Source: Elusimicrobiota bacterium (GTDB taxonomy: Bacteria; Elusimicrobiota; Elusimicrobia; UBA1565; UBA9628). Taken from it: a stretch of DNA of 56,236 nucleotides. Under the pieces are notes generated by a model, which was not told the DNA's origin, did not search any database, and saw only the letters and a list, made by a program, of their open reading frames with translations. Numbering within the stretch: position 1 is the first letter of the stretch; the number at the start of each line of letters is the position of its first letter. The DNA is taken from assembly GCA_016207665.1 (NCBI GenBank), contig JACQPG010000141.1, forward strand, positions 1-56,236, in the 5' to 3' direction. The translations under genes were made by a program, and so were the position numbers. Below, piece after piece: positions 1 through 7,527 of this stretch.

Positions 1-1369
1 GCTGTATCTCGGACTCGATGATCTTGATGTGCTTCGATATCTTCCCGTCCGATTCTATGGCGGCCCCGAGCTTGGTCTTGATGAAATAGATCGAATTGTT
101 GATCACGGCCAACGGATTCCTGATCTCGTGGCCGACCACCGACGCCATCTGTCCTATCGCCGCGAGCCTTTCCTTCTTGATCAGCTCATCCTGGGCGGCC
201 TTGAGCTCCCGAGTCCTGGCCTCGACCCGCTTTTCCAGGAACTTGGTGAACTTCTCGAGCTCCTGCTTGGCGGTGATCAACTCCCCGGTCTTCTCCTTGA
301 GCGACTCGCTCATGGATAGGAAGGTCTGGGCGAGCTCGCCGATCTCGTCGTTGGTCATGCGTATCTCGGGCAGATCGTCGAACTGGCCCTGGCCCAGGCG
401 ATAAGCCGCTTCCCGCAGCATCCTGATCGGCTGGGTGATATAGAGAGAAACGAATAGCGAAAGAAGTATGACCACGAGGAAAACCCAGATCAGGATCTTG
501 AAGGTCTGCGCCTTCATCTCCCGCGCCGCGAGATAGGCGGTCTCGAGCGGCTGCTCCACGTATACGATCCAGTCCAGATCCTGCCTGACGTCGGCATAAG
601 CCCCCAGCACTTGGCGGCCGTCGGGAAGGCTCATGATGCCCCCTCCCCTCTTTTCCTCGTGCGATAGCAACAACCTCAAAAGGCCTTCCTCCACCCTCGC
701 GTTAGGCTTAAAGGCACCCAGGTTGGAATGGGCCAACAGGAATCCGTCCTCCTTGGACGCCACATAAGCCACGCTCTTGCCCGTAGCCGGGAATTCCATG
801 GACAACATGGAGGAAAGGCCGTTGAGGCTGACCTTGGCGGCCAGGACGCCGGCGGCGCGGCCGCCGCCGCGATCGATGATGGGAACAGCGATGGTCATGG
901 CGGGATAGAGGCCCTGGAAGCGCTCCAGCTTGCCCATGTACGTCCCTGTCAGTCCCTTCCGCACGTAATCCTCATCGCCCAGCCGCCGCAGCGGCGGATT
1001 CGCGGGCAGAAGCCGGCCTACTCGCACAAGCTCCGACCCGTCGGGCTTGATCACGGAGAGCTCGAGCAAGGCCAGGTGAACCTGCAGCACTCGATTGAGG
1101 GTCTGGGTCTGCCGGGAAGGTTCCATTGAGCGGAACTCCTCCACGCCGGCGGTCTCGCTGAGCACGTTCTTGAACGTGACCACGTACTTATGGACGGTAT
1201 CCGCGAATCCCACGGCCAGAGACTCCTGCATGGCCTGGGTCTCCTTACGCAGAGCGTCTTGGGAGAGGTTGACCAGCTTGTAGCCGAGATAGCTCATCGG
1301 CCCCAGAGAAACGCCCAGGAAGCAACCGAGAAGCTTGTAGGAAAGCTTCCCTCGACTTACCGCTGTCAT
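1..1369 (-). CDS. Sensor histidine kinase, C-terminus cut by window edge
   Basis: Reading leftwards from an ATG at 1369 gives 456 residues of an open frame that runs off the left edge. A first membrane helix lies near residues 12-30, followed by an extracytoplasmic Cache-like sensor region (about 35-285), a second helix (about 288-309), a HAMP domain (about 310-362), a coiled coil and a HisKA dimerisation domain. The H-box reads GQMASVVGHEIRNPL, with the phosphoacceptor at His414. The ATP-binding domain is outside the window. The family senses an external ligand and passes phosphate to a response regulator; the signal here is unknown. The single-domain regulator 62 bases upstream is the likely partner. 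No strong Shine-Dalgarno precedes the ATG, so the exact start is less certain than the family. Confidence 0.9.
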   Translation of the reverse strand, partial: MTAVSRGKLSYKLLGCFLGVSLGPMSYLGYKLVNLSQDALRKETQAMQESLAVGFADTVHKYVVTFKNVLSETAGVEEFRSMEPSRQTQTLNRVLQVHLALLELSVIKPDGSELVRVGRLLPANPPLRRLGDEDYVRKGLTGTYMGKLERFQGLYPAMTIAVPIIDRGGGRAAGVLAAKVSLNGLSSMLSMEFPATGKSVAYVASKEDGFLLAHSNLGAFKPNARVEEGLLRLLLSHEEKRGGGIMSLPDGRQVLGAYADVRQDLDWIVYVEQPLETAYLAAREMKAQTFKILIWVFLVVILLSLFVSLYITQPIRMLREAAYRLGQGQFDDLPEIRMTNDEIGELAQTFLSMSESLKEKTGELITAKQELEKFTKFLEKRVEARTRELKAAQDELIKKERLAAIGQMASVVGHEIRNPLAVINNSIYFIKTKLGAAIESDGKISKHIKIIESEIQ

Positions 1370-1391
1370 ACCGCTCTGGAAGGTTAACAGG

Positions 1392-1412
1392 GAACTATTG
1401 CAGAACTATTGC
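1392..1412 (-). repeat. Tandem 11-base direct repeat, candidate OmpR/PhoB-type box
   Basis: Two exact copies of GAACTATTGC sit at 1392-1401 and 1403-1412, a period of 11 bases or about one helical turn. They lie in the 62-base gap between the response regulator (stop at 1432) and the histidine kinase start (1369). OmpR/PhoB-family regulators typically bind such head-to-tail repeats, and a gene with that DNA-binding domain lies just upstream (1820-2665). The repeat is seen directly; its use as an operator is inferred. Confidence 0.5.
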
Positions 1413-1431
1413 CGCGAATTTAAGGATTTTT

Positions 1432-1818
1432 TCAAACCCTGCTGCGTGAAAGAAGCTGCTTGATCCGGACCGAAAGCTCGGCCAGGTCGAAAGGCTTGGT
1501 GATGTATTCATCGGCCCCGAGCTCGAAACCCTGTTTTTTCTCATCCGGAGAAAGGAATCGGCCGGTCATCATGATCAATATCGTCGAGCGCGATCGCCTT
1601 CTGAGCTCCTGGCAAATCTGGAAGCCCGAAGAGTCTGGCAATTGGATATCCATGATCACCACCTGCGGATCGATCTTGGCCGCCATGGTCAGCGCAGACT
1701 CCGCCGTGCCGGCCTGGTGGCATTCGAAACCGTCGAGCTCGAGCACCTCCGCGAGGCTTTCCCGCAAGTGTGCGTCGTCATCAATGACCAGCAGCTTGGG
1801 AAGCCGCGAATGCACCAT
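1432..1818 (-). CDS. Single-domain response regulator (receiver only)
   Basis: This 128-residue protein is a stand-alone CheY-like receiver with no output domain. The start at 1818 is preferred over an upstream in-frame ATG at 1866 because GGAGGT lies just before it and because the upstream gene ends at 1820, leaving a one-base gap. All key residues are present: the acidic cluster VIDDD, phosphoacceptor Asp57 in VVIMDIQLPD, Thr85 and Lys108 in ITKPF. It should therefore be phosphorylatable. With no output domain it probably acts by protein contact, either with the histidine kinase that follows or with the DNA-binding protein before it, whose own receiver is degenerate. Confidence 0.93.
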   Translation of the reverse strand: MVHSRLPKLLVIDDDAHLRESLAEVLELDGFECHQAGTAESALTMAAKIDPQVVIMDIQLPDSSGFQICQELRRRSRSTILIMMTGRFLSPDEKKQGFELGADEYITKPFDLAELSVRIKQLLSRSRV

Positions 1819-1819
1819 A

Positions 1820-2665
1820 TTACCTCCGAATCTCCGTTCCTGGAGGCACCAGCTTGTATCCGACACAGGGTATGGTCGTGATCAACTTGGCCGCCGGGCC
1901 CAGCTTCTCGCGCAACCGGCGGACATGCACGTCCACGGTGCGCGGCGAACCGAAATAGTTATAGCCCCAAACGCGCTCGATCAGATAGGGCCGGCTCAAA
2001 ACGCGGTTTTGCGAGCTGAGAAACACGTATAACAGGTCCAGCTCCTTCGAGGTCAAGGGGACCTTCTTGCCGGCCACCAAGAGCGTGTAGCTGGTCAGGT
2101 TGAGCTCTATGGAACCCAGGCGTATCACATCCTCCTGGGCGTTAGGCTGAGTGCGCCTCATGACCGCCTTGATCCTGGCGACGCATTCGGCCACGTCCCA
2201 GTTCAAGGACAGGCATTCGTCGGCTCCAGCTTGGAAAAAGGCCAGACGAATGGACACGCGGTCGTTGGAGAGCGCTCCGGTGGTCGCGGGCTGCGCCTGG
2301 GCCTGGGTCGCGGCCCCCGCCTTTCGGGCGGCCGTCTCGGGTATCTTGGCGAAGAGAGCGTAGGCGGAGCGAGGATTGTTGTGGTTATTGGCGGAGACCG
2401 GGCTGTCGCTATGCTCCACCAGAGCCACGATGGGAAGCTGCCGCGAGGGTCCGCGGGCCCTCAGGGTCCGGACAAGGTTGAGCCCTTCCTCATCGACCAA
2501 TCGCTGGCCGATCAAAAGCAGATCGCAACCCTTATGAGCCAACAGCCCGTGCACTTCCTTGCCTCGCTGGGCGACGGTGATGGAGATCCCGTTATTGCCC
2601 AAGGCTTCAAGCAGAACCGCGGCTCGGTTCGGATCGCGCGAGGCGTAAACGCCGTTGATTCTCAT
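1820..2665 (-). CDS. OmpR-type winged-helix regulator with degenerate receiver
   Basis: The 281-residue protein ends in a clear OmpR/PhoB winged-helix DNA-binding domain (about 178-275), with the recognition region SPRTVDVHVRRLREKLG and the wing motif PCVGYKLV. The N-terminal part has the size and strand pattern of a receiver but lacks its active site. The usual acidic pair is ASRD, and the phosphoacceptor position is Gly53 (CDLLLIGQ). The switch Thr and the conserved Lys are also missing. An Ala/Gln/Asn-rich insertion of roughly 50 residues (about 87-135) splits the domain between strands 4 and 5. It is thus an atypical regulator that cannot be phosphorylated in the usual way. It is followed after one base by an intact receiver protein and then the kinase, so control by that receiver is plausible. 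Confidence 0.85.
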   Translation of the reverse strand: MRINGVYASRDPNRAAVLLEALGNNGISITVAQRGKEVHGLLAHKGCDLLLIGQRLVDEEGLNLVRTLRARGPSRQLPIVALVEHSDSPVSANNHNNPRSAYALFAKIPETAARKAGAATQAQAQPATTGALSNDRVSIRLAFFQAGADECLSLNWDVAECVARIKAVMRRTQPNAQEDVIRLGSIELNLTSYTLLVAGKKVPLTSKELDLLYVFLSSQNRVLSRPYLIERVWGYNYFGSPRTVDVHVRRLREKLGPAAKLITTIPCVGYKLVPPGTEIRR

Positions 2666-2680
2666 TATGAGAAGGCTCGG

Positions 2681-3112
2681 CTAGACCGCCGCCCCTTCTT
2701 CCTCCGCCTCGAAATCCAGGGTGAGGCCCCCCAGACCGGCTACTCCCGAGAAAAAGTTATACAGCACCGACAAGACCAGCACCAAGGCGTCCATCAAGAC
2801 CATATAAAAGGCGGCGAAGATAAGAACCGAGACGCCTCTCATGATCGCGCTGAAATCGGCCACGCTGACGTTGGGCACGAGCACGAAGCTGGCGAACCCC
2901 CCGAATAGACCCAGGCTCAGCGTCACTGCCGAGACCAAGGGCTTGGTAGCGGCCAGGATGGCGCCGGCTACGACGACGCCCCCTAAGCCGGAAACCCAAG
3001 GATTTTTGAGCACAAACCCCACCAACCCCAACAAACCTCCCCCCACGATGCCGACGAGCACTCCTGGGTGTTTGATCCAGAATGGGTCGATGCGCTTGAG
3101 TCTGTAGCTCAT
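2681..3112 (-). CDS. Small integral membrane protein of unknown function
   Basis: This 143-residue protein has about four hydrophobic segments (roughly 16-36, 39-57, 62-84 and 90-120) and a short acidic C-terminal tail. I do not recognise a family. The start is well supported by AAGGAGAG about five bases before the ATG. It ends 15 bases before the degenerate OmpR-type regulator and so probably begins the same transcript. The gap ahead of it is shared with the divergent gene at 3172 and holds an inverted repeat that overlaps this ribosome binding site. Confidence 0.75.
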   Translation of the reverse strand: MSYRLKRIDPFWIKHPGVLVGIVGGGLLGLVGFVLKNPWVSGLGGVVVAGAILAATKPLVSAVTLSLGLFGGFASFVLVPNVSVADFSAIMRGVSVLIFAAFYMVLMDALVLVLSVLYNFFSGVAGLGGLTLDFEAEEEGAAV

Positions 3113-3120
3113 TTTCTCTC

Positions 3121-3138
3121 CTTAAGGACTCCCTTAAG
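3121..3138. promoter_or_regulatory. Inverted repeat in divergent intergenic region
   Basis: CTTAAGG and CCTTAAG form a perfect 7-base inverted repeat with a 4-base spacer. It lies in the 59 bases between the leftward membrane-protein gene (start 3112) and the rightward gene at 3172, and its left arm overlaps the Shine-Dalgarno sequence of the leftward gene. Its size and place suit a dimeric regulator site, but no regulator can be named. Confidence 0.4.
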
Positions 3139-3171
3139 ATTAACAATAGATGTAGTCGGGATGCAAGTCGT

Positions 3172-4125
3172 TTGAGGGGCGAAACGAAAGCTATAATCAG
3201 CCTGATGCTGCTGCTTCTGTCGCTCATCCTGGACCCTGGAGCCGCCGTCGGGGTCGACCTAGAGCCCGAGCCGGCTCCCTATGTCTGGACCCAGGAGAAA
3301 CGGCATCCCGGCTTGAAAGGGCGCTATGAGATCAGGACCAAGGCCTCGTACAGGCTGAAGCTGCCCCCGGCCCTGAAACGGGAGAAGCGATTCTTCGAGC
3401 TCCGCGTCGCGGATCTCGAGGGACTGACGGTCTATCACCAGACATCATTCAAGGCCCTGGACCAGCTCCTTCTCGATCCCTCCACCGGCAGCTGGGTATC
3501 CGGCTCGCTCAATACCCCTGAGTTACGATTCACCAATCCGCAACGAGAGCCGGCCTTTTACACCCATATCGATCCGGTGAGCGGCATCATCAAGCCCGAC
3601 GCCGAATTGCTGCTCAAGATCAAGACCCGGCCTCAGGCTCGAGCCGTTCTCCTTTCGCTTCACGAGCCGACCGACCAGTCCCAGCGTTACTCCCTCTTCC
3701 GCCGTCTGACCGGGCGTGGCGGCTATCTGGAGGATTACGAGCTCAAGCATCACAAAGGAAATTCCTACGACTTCGATCTGTTCCACGACGCGCTCATCGA
3801 GGTTCTTCGCGAGCGTTACCGGCTGCGCGTGGATCTCATGCTCTATGTCCTGGACCAGCCTCCAGGCTTCTCCGGACCGGAAAGGAATATCTACACCTGG
3901 GCCGTATTCTTCAACCGACGGTTGCTGGAAGGAGCGCTGATCGAACGCGTCTATTTCTGGCCCTTTTCCCAGGTCGAGTCGGCCGAGCCGGGCGTCAATG
4001 ACTGGCTCTACGCGCCCGTGAGCTATGAGTTCTGGAGCTTCGCGCGTTCCCGTCCCGGGATAACCGAGGCCTTGCGCGCTCTGGGAGCCGGGGCCTCTGG
4101 AGGTCAAGGGCCGCCGAACCGCTAA
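3172..4125 (+). CDS. Exported protein of unknown function
   Basis: A 317-residue protein with an N-terminal signal-peptide-like segment (hydrophobic core LMLLLLSLIL, then an Ala-rich region). The rest is mixed alpha/beta with many aromatic and charged residues and no motif that I recognise. The longest frame begins at a TTG (3172), which supplies Arg and Lys ahead of the hydrophobic core. An ATG at 3205 is preceded by TATAAT seven bases upstream and could be a leaderless start, but would lose the positive charges of the signal peptide. It is the only plus-strand gene in the left half, and its last four bases overlap the convergent HAMP/PAS gene. Confidence 0.7.
   Translation: MRGETKAIISLMLLLLSLILDPGAAVGVDLEPEPAPYVWTQEKRHPGLKGRYEIRTKASYRLKLPPALKREKRFFELRVADLEGLTVYHQTSFKALDQLLLDPSTGSWVSGSLNTPELRFTNPQREPAFYTHIDPVSGIIKPDAELLLKIKTRPQARAVLLSLHEPTDQSQRYSLFRRLTGRGGYLEDYELKHHKGNSYDFDLFHDALIEVLRERYRLRVDLMLYVLDQPPGFSGPERNIYTWAVFFNRRLLEGALIERVYFWPFSQVESAEPGVNDWLYAPVSYEFWSFARSRPGITEALRALGAGASGGQGPPNR
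3192..3197 (+). promoter_or_regulatory. Candidate -10 box TATAAT
   Basis: An exact TATAAT seven bases before the ATG at 3205. It would give transcription starting at about that ATG. It falls inside the longer TTG-started reading of the same gene, and no good -35 box is visible, so it is only a candidate. The greA gene has the same TATAAT-N7-ATG arrangement. Confidence 0.3.
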
Positions 4126-5300
4126 CCGGCCTTGGTCTTGGGAGGGGCGGCGGAGCGCGCGTGAGACCAGGCCGAGTCCTTGCTGGCCTGAGTGGAGTGC
4201 TTGGGCTCGAAGAGGATGAGAGTGCGCCGCAGTTCCCCCTCCTCCTCCAGATGCACGGCCTTGACATGGCAGGGCTCGCCGCGGAAGGTGGTGTCGGCCT
4301 CCACGATCTGATTGGGGCGGTCCAGGGCCACCCCCACCAGCCTGAGCACCTCCTGCTGCTGGCTGTCGATGACGTCGAGCAGATGCATCTTTCCGTCCTG
4401 GGTGGCGTTGCCGGCGATCGGGAAGTTGGTGTATAGGACGCTGTTGTCCTCGTCGACCACGATGGCCCGGTGGCTCTTGGAAACGATCGCCATGAGTATG
4501 GACTGCCACCAACGGGCCTCTGAGGCTCCCCTCTGTTTCTCCTTGACCTCGGCCGTGTCGATCTCGGTCTTGACCTTGGCCAGGAACAGGTTGAAGACGT
4601 TGGCCACGTCGCCGATCTCATCGGCTCGCAGGGGGAATTTCAGCTCCAGGGTCTTGAAGGAGATGCCTTCGACCGCGTCCCTGAGCCCCAGCAATGGGTT
4701 GATCACGAACTGATGGAGGAAGAAATAGAGCGGTATCCCGAGCAGCAGAAGCACGCCGATCGCGCCGATCGCGTATTTGCGCATCGCCCGGTTGATCACC
4801 TTGACCACTCCCTCGCGCGTCACCTGCAGGTTGAGCACGCCCAGCTTGTCGCCGCGCAGGGACAGCGGAATGGCGATGTCATAGAGCGGCATGTTGGGAA
4901 CGGGCAGTATGATCGGGGACTTGGCGAACCAGGCCTGCTCGATCGAATCGGTCGGAAGCTGCACCTCCTTGGTGAACTGCTCGAAGGTCCACGTCAGATA
5001 TTTGGGATCCTTGAACCATCGCACCTCGCCGTATTTGTTGAGGTAGAGAAGAGCGGCCACCCTCTCATCCTTGGCGACCTTATCGATGGTGGTGAACTCC
5101 TCCATCGTGATCACGCTCTGATTGCGCGAAAGGCCGTTGATCAGGGTCGGCGCGTAGAGCCGGACCATGTCGACGACTTCCTGCTTGAGCTTCTCGTCGA
5201 AGGTCCATTTGAAAAGGTTGTAATAGAAGATCCCCCCCAGGAACATGGCGTAGAGGCCGATGGCCGAGAACCACAGGAACCACTTGACCGATAATCTCAT
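4122..5300 (-). CDS. Membrane HAMP/PAS-like protein, last gene of Tad operon
   Basis: A 392-residue protein with membrane helices near residues 8-27 and 176-196, which enclose an extracytoplasmic region of about 150 residues. A HAMP-like linker follows (about 196-250, starting VINPLLGLRDAVEG), then a short helix and a PAS-like domain (about 270-375). There is no kinase, cyclase, GGDEF or methyl-accepting domain after it, so it looks like a sensor without an output module. It begins 9 bases after the TPR gene stop and is the last gene of the pilus operon. It may sense envelope state for the pilus, but that is a guess from context. Confidence 0.75.
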   Translation of the reverse strand: MRLSVKWFLWFSAIGLYAMFLGGIFYYNLFKWTFDEKLKQEVVDMVRLYAPTLINGLSRNQSVITMEEFTTIDKVAKDERVAALLYLNKYGEVRWFKDPKYLTWTFEQFTKEVQLPTDSIEQAWFAKSPIILPVPNMPLYDIAIPLSLRGDKLGVLNLQVTREGVVKVINRAMRKYAIGAIGVLLLLGIPLYFFLHQFVINPLLGLRDAVEGISFKTLELKFPLRADEIGDVANVFNLFLAKVKTEIDTAEVKEKQRGASEARWWQSILMAIVSKSHRAIVVDEDNSVLYTNFPIAGNATQDGKMHLLDVIDSQQQEVLRLVGVALDRPNQIVEADTTFRGEPCHVKAVHLEEEGELRRTLILFEPKHSTQASKDSAWSHARSAAPPKTKAG

Positions 5301-5309
5301 GGGACCGGG

Positions 5310-6608
5310 CTACTGGCCTCCATAGAGCTTCTCGATCCGTTCGAGTCCCGCCTGAGCGTCGGAGTTGGATGGGTCCAGCTGTCTGGCCAGAGTCCACTCC
5401 TCCCGGGCCTTCTCATAGTCGCCCTTCTGGAAGAAGATCACGCCGGAGATATAATGCTGCTCGGATTGGCGCCGGGCATCCTCGGAGACGAGCGGGGCGC
5501 CGCTCTTGGCTCCCTCGGCCGCGCGAGTGGCCGCGGTCTTGGCGTCCGCCTCGGCCTTGGCTTGGGCCTCCGCCTTGGCCTCCGACTCCTTGCGGGCCTG
5601 CTCTTCCCTCTGCTTGGCCAGCTCGGCGGCCTTCCTCCGCGCCGCGTCCTCGCGCTTCATCTGCTCCTTGGCTCGCGCGATCAGCTGCTCCGCCGCCTTG
5701 GGGTCATAACCATAACTGACGGCCAGCTTCCACTCCTTGATCGACTCCTCGTAGCGCCGGCTCTCATAAAGCTGCCGGCCCGCGACCACGTGCTGGTTGG
5801 CCATCTCGGAGCGTATCTCGGCCTGGAGCTTCTGGGCCTTGCTGTTGCCGGGCCCCGTTTCGAGCACCTGATCGAGCATTTTCAGCGACTCGAGCGTTTG
5901 TCCTTGGCTATAGAGGGCCAGCGCCGCCTGCAATTTGTCGTTGGCCTCCTGCTCTCGCGCCTCGGCCTCCACCCTGGCGATGGTCTGCACCAGCCGCGGA
6001 TATTTGGGATTGAGTACCAAGGCGGAATACCACTGATCCAGGGCGTCCTTCGTCCTTCGCTCGCGATACGCCTTCTGCCCCTTTCGGAAATGCGAGTCCG
6101 CCAGCTCATGGCGGGCCTTGCGCAGCCAATATTTCGCCTTGAGGTTCTCCGGCGAGAGCTTGGTGGCCTCCTCGAGCTTTCCCACCGCCTCGACCAGGCG
6201 CCCCTGGCGATAATAGACCATGCCCTCCTCGAACTTATCCTCCACCAGCTTGCGCTCGGAGAGCCTAGGCTTCTTCGAGCCCTTGAGCTCGATGGAAGCC
6301 CTCTGGAGTATCGAGGCGTCCTCGTAGGCCGGATCGATGGCGAGTATCTTCGCGGTCAGTTCCCGCGCGCCCTCGAATTCCCCCTTGCGATAAAGATCGA
6401 AGGCGTTCTCGTAGACGCCTCTCAGCGTCTTGCGCGTGATCTTGGCCTTCTCCAGCTGTATGGCATAGATCACCTTTTTCTTGTCCTCCTCGGCCACGGT
6501 CCCCAAATTGACCTTCGACATGTCGAGGAAAAGGGCCTCCGTGTCCTTGCCCTTGGGGGGCTCGGACCACGCCGAGGCCGCGAGCAACGCCAGCGCCAAT
6601 ATCTTCAT
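5310..6608 (-). CDS. Exported TPR protein, TadD-like candidate
   Basis: The 432-residue protein starts with a short signal-like segment (MKILALALLAASAW) and continues with several tetratricopeptide repeats, such as AFDLYRKGEFEGARELTAK and GVIFFQKGDYEKAREEW. Near residues 315-370 lies a long Lys/Ala/Glu-rich helix, followed by a last TPR pair. Tad loci usually encode a TPR lipoprotein, TadD, that assists secretin or pilus assembly. This gene sits two bases after tadC and could fill that role, but no lipobox cysteine is visible, so equivalence is inferred from position and fold only. Confidence 0.78.
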   Translation of the reverse strand: MKILALALLAASAWSEPPKGKDTEALFLDMSKVNLGTVAEEDKKKVIYAIQLEKAKITRKTLRGVYENAFDLYRKGEFEGARELTAKILAIDPAYEDASILQRASIELKGSKKPRLSERKLVEDKFEEGMVYYRQGRLVEAVGKLEEATKLSPENLKAKYWLRKARHELADSHFRKGQKAYRERRTKDALDQWYSALVLNPKYPRLVQTIARVEAEAREQEANDKLQAALALYSQGQTLESLKMLDQVLETGPGNSKAQKLQAEIRSEMANQHVVAGRQLYESRRYEESIKEWKLAVSYGYDPKAAEQLIARAKEQMKREDAARRKAAELAKQREEQARKESEAKAEAQAKAEADAKTAATRAAEGAKSGAPLVSEDARRQSEQHYISGVIFFQKGDYEKAREEWTLARQLDPSNSDAQAGLERIEKLYGGQ

Positions 6609-6609
6609 G

Positions 6610-7527
6610 CTAGAACCCGAGACCCCCGGTCATCAAGGACTTCATCATGGGGGCCAGCATCATGATGAATACGGTGGGAAAGATGAAAATGAAAAGAGGG
6701 AAGAGCATCTTGGTCGATGCCTGGGCCGCGAGCTTTTCCGCCTTATTGAGCCGCCTAAAGCGCATGTCCGAGGCGTAATTGCGCAGCAAGTCGACGAGGC
6801 TGGTTCCCAGCTCGTCGGATTGGATGATGAGGCCGACGAACGATCGTATCTCCTGCAGCCCGGTGCGCATGGCGAAGCGGCGCAGGGCGTCCCTGCGGGT
6901 ATAGCCCAGCGATATCTCGCCGAGCGTCTTCTCCATCTCGTTCTCGAGCTCGCCCTTGATCCTGCTGCTCTTGATGATGCGGTCGAAGGCGGACATATAG
7001 TCAAGGCCGGCCTCGATGGTCAGCGCCGCCAGATCTACCATGGTCGGGAACTGGCGCATGATCTCGGTCTGCCGGGATCTAATCTGCCGATTGAAGATCA
7101 TGTCGGGCAGGAAAAACGCGGTCAGGCCGAAAAGCGACAGGGCCGGCGAGTCCGTTAGGAGAAAGATCATGATCATCGCGAGCACGGCCATGAGCTCCTT
7201 CATGTGGAGCATCTGAAGGGGCGTCGGATTGAGGGGCCGGCCGAGCATGGTGTGTATCTCCTCCAGCCGCGTATCCAGGCGGAGGGCACGGATGAGGAAG
7301 AGGTCCAACCGGTCGAGGAATCCGCCTTTGGGATTGAGGCTGGAGAAAGCCGTGGCCAGGCCCAGCTCCTTCTTGGCCAGCTTGGTCAAATCCGTTCCCG
7401 TGTCCGGCGAGCTGCGCAAGAGCCTCTCGACAGCCACATAGGCGCCGACCGAACCTATCACCGCAAGCAGGAAAAAGAAATAGGCGACGGGCCCGAAAAG
7501 CGCGGCGCTGGGGACCAGGGCGCTCAT
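6610..7527 (-). CDS. tadC: Tad pilus inner-membrane platform protein TadC
   Basis: A 305-residue protein with a type II secretion F domain in its second half (about 155-285), which includes RQFPTMVDLAALTIEAGLD and the final transmembrane pair. One N-terminal helix (about 12-32) and a helical hairpin near 112-140 give the usual TadC plan. TadB and TadC form the membrane platform through which the TadA ATPase drives pilin polymerisation. Its start overlaps the tadB stop by four bases and the TPR gene follows after one base, so it is translationally coupled. Confidence 0.9.
   Translation of the reverse strand: MSALVPSAALFGPVAYFFFLLAVIGSVGAYVAVERLLRSSPDTGTDLTKLAKKELGLATAFSSLNPKGGFLDRLDLFLIRALRLDTRLEEIHTMLGRPLNPTPLQMLHMKELMAVLAMIMIFLLTDSPALSLFGLTAFFLPDMIFNRQIRSRQTEIMRQFPTMVDLAALTIEAGLDYMSAFDRIIKSSRIKGELENEMEKTLGEISLGYTRRDALRRFAMRTGLQEIRSFVGLIIQSDELGTSLVDLLRNYASDMRFRRLNKAEKLAAQASTKMLFPLFIFIFPTVFIMMLAPMMKSLMTGGLGF

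Noticed and set aside
3523-4512. Minus-strand frame of 329 residues across 3172-4125 and the HAMP/PAS gene
   Set aside because: It covers two genes in other frames and has the repetitive Gly/Arg/His content of a shadow frame. No signal peptide or domain is visible.
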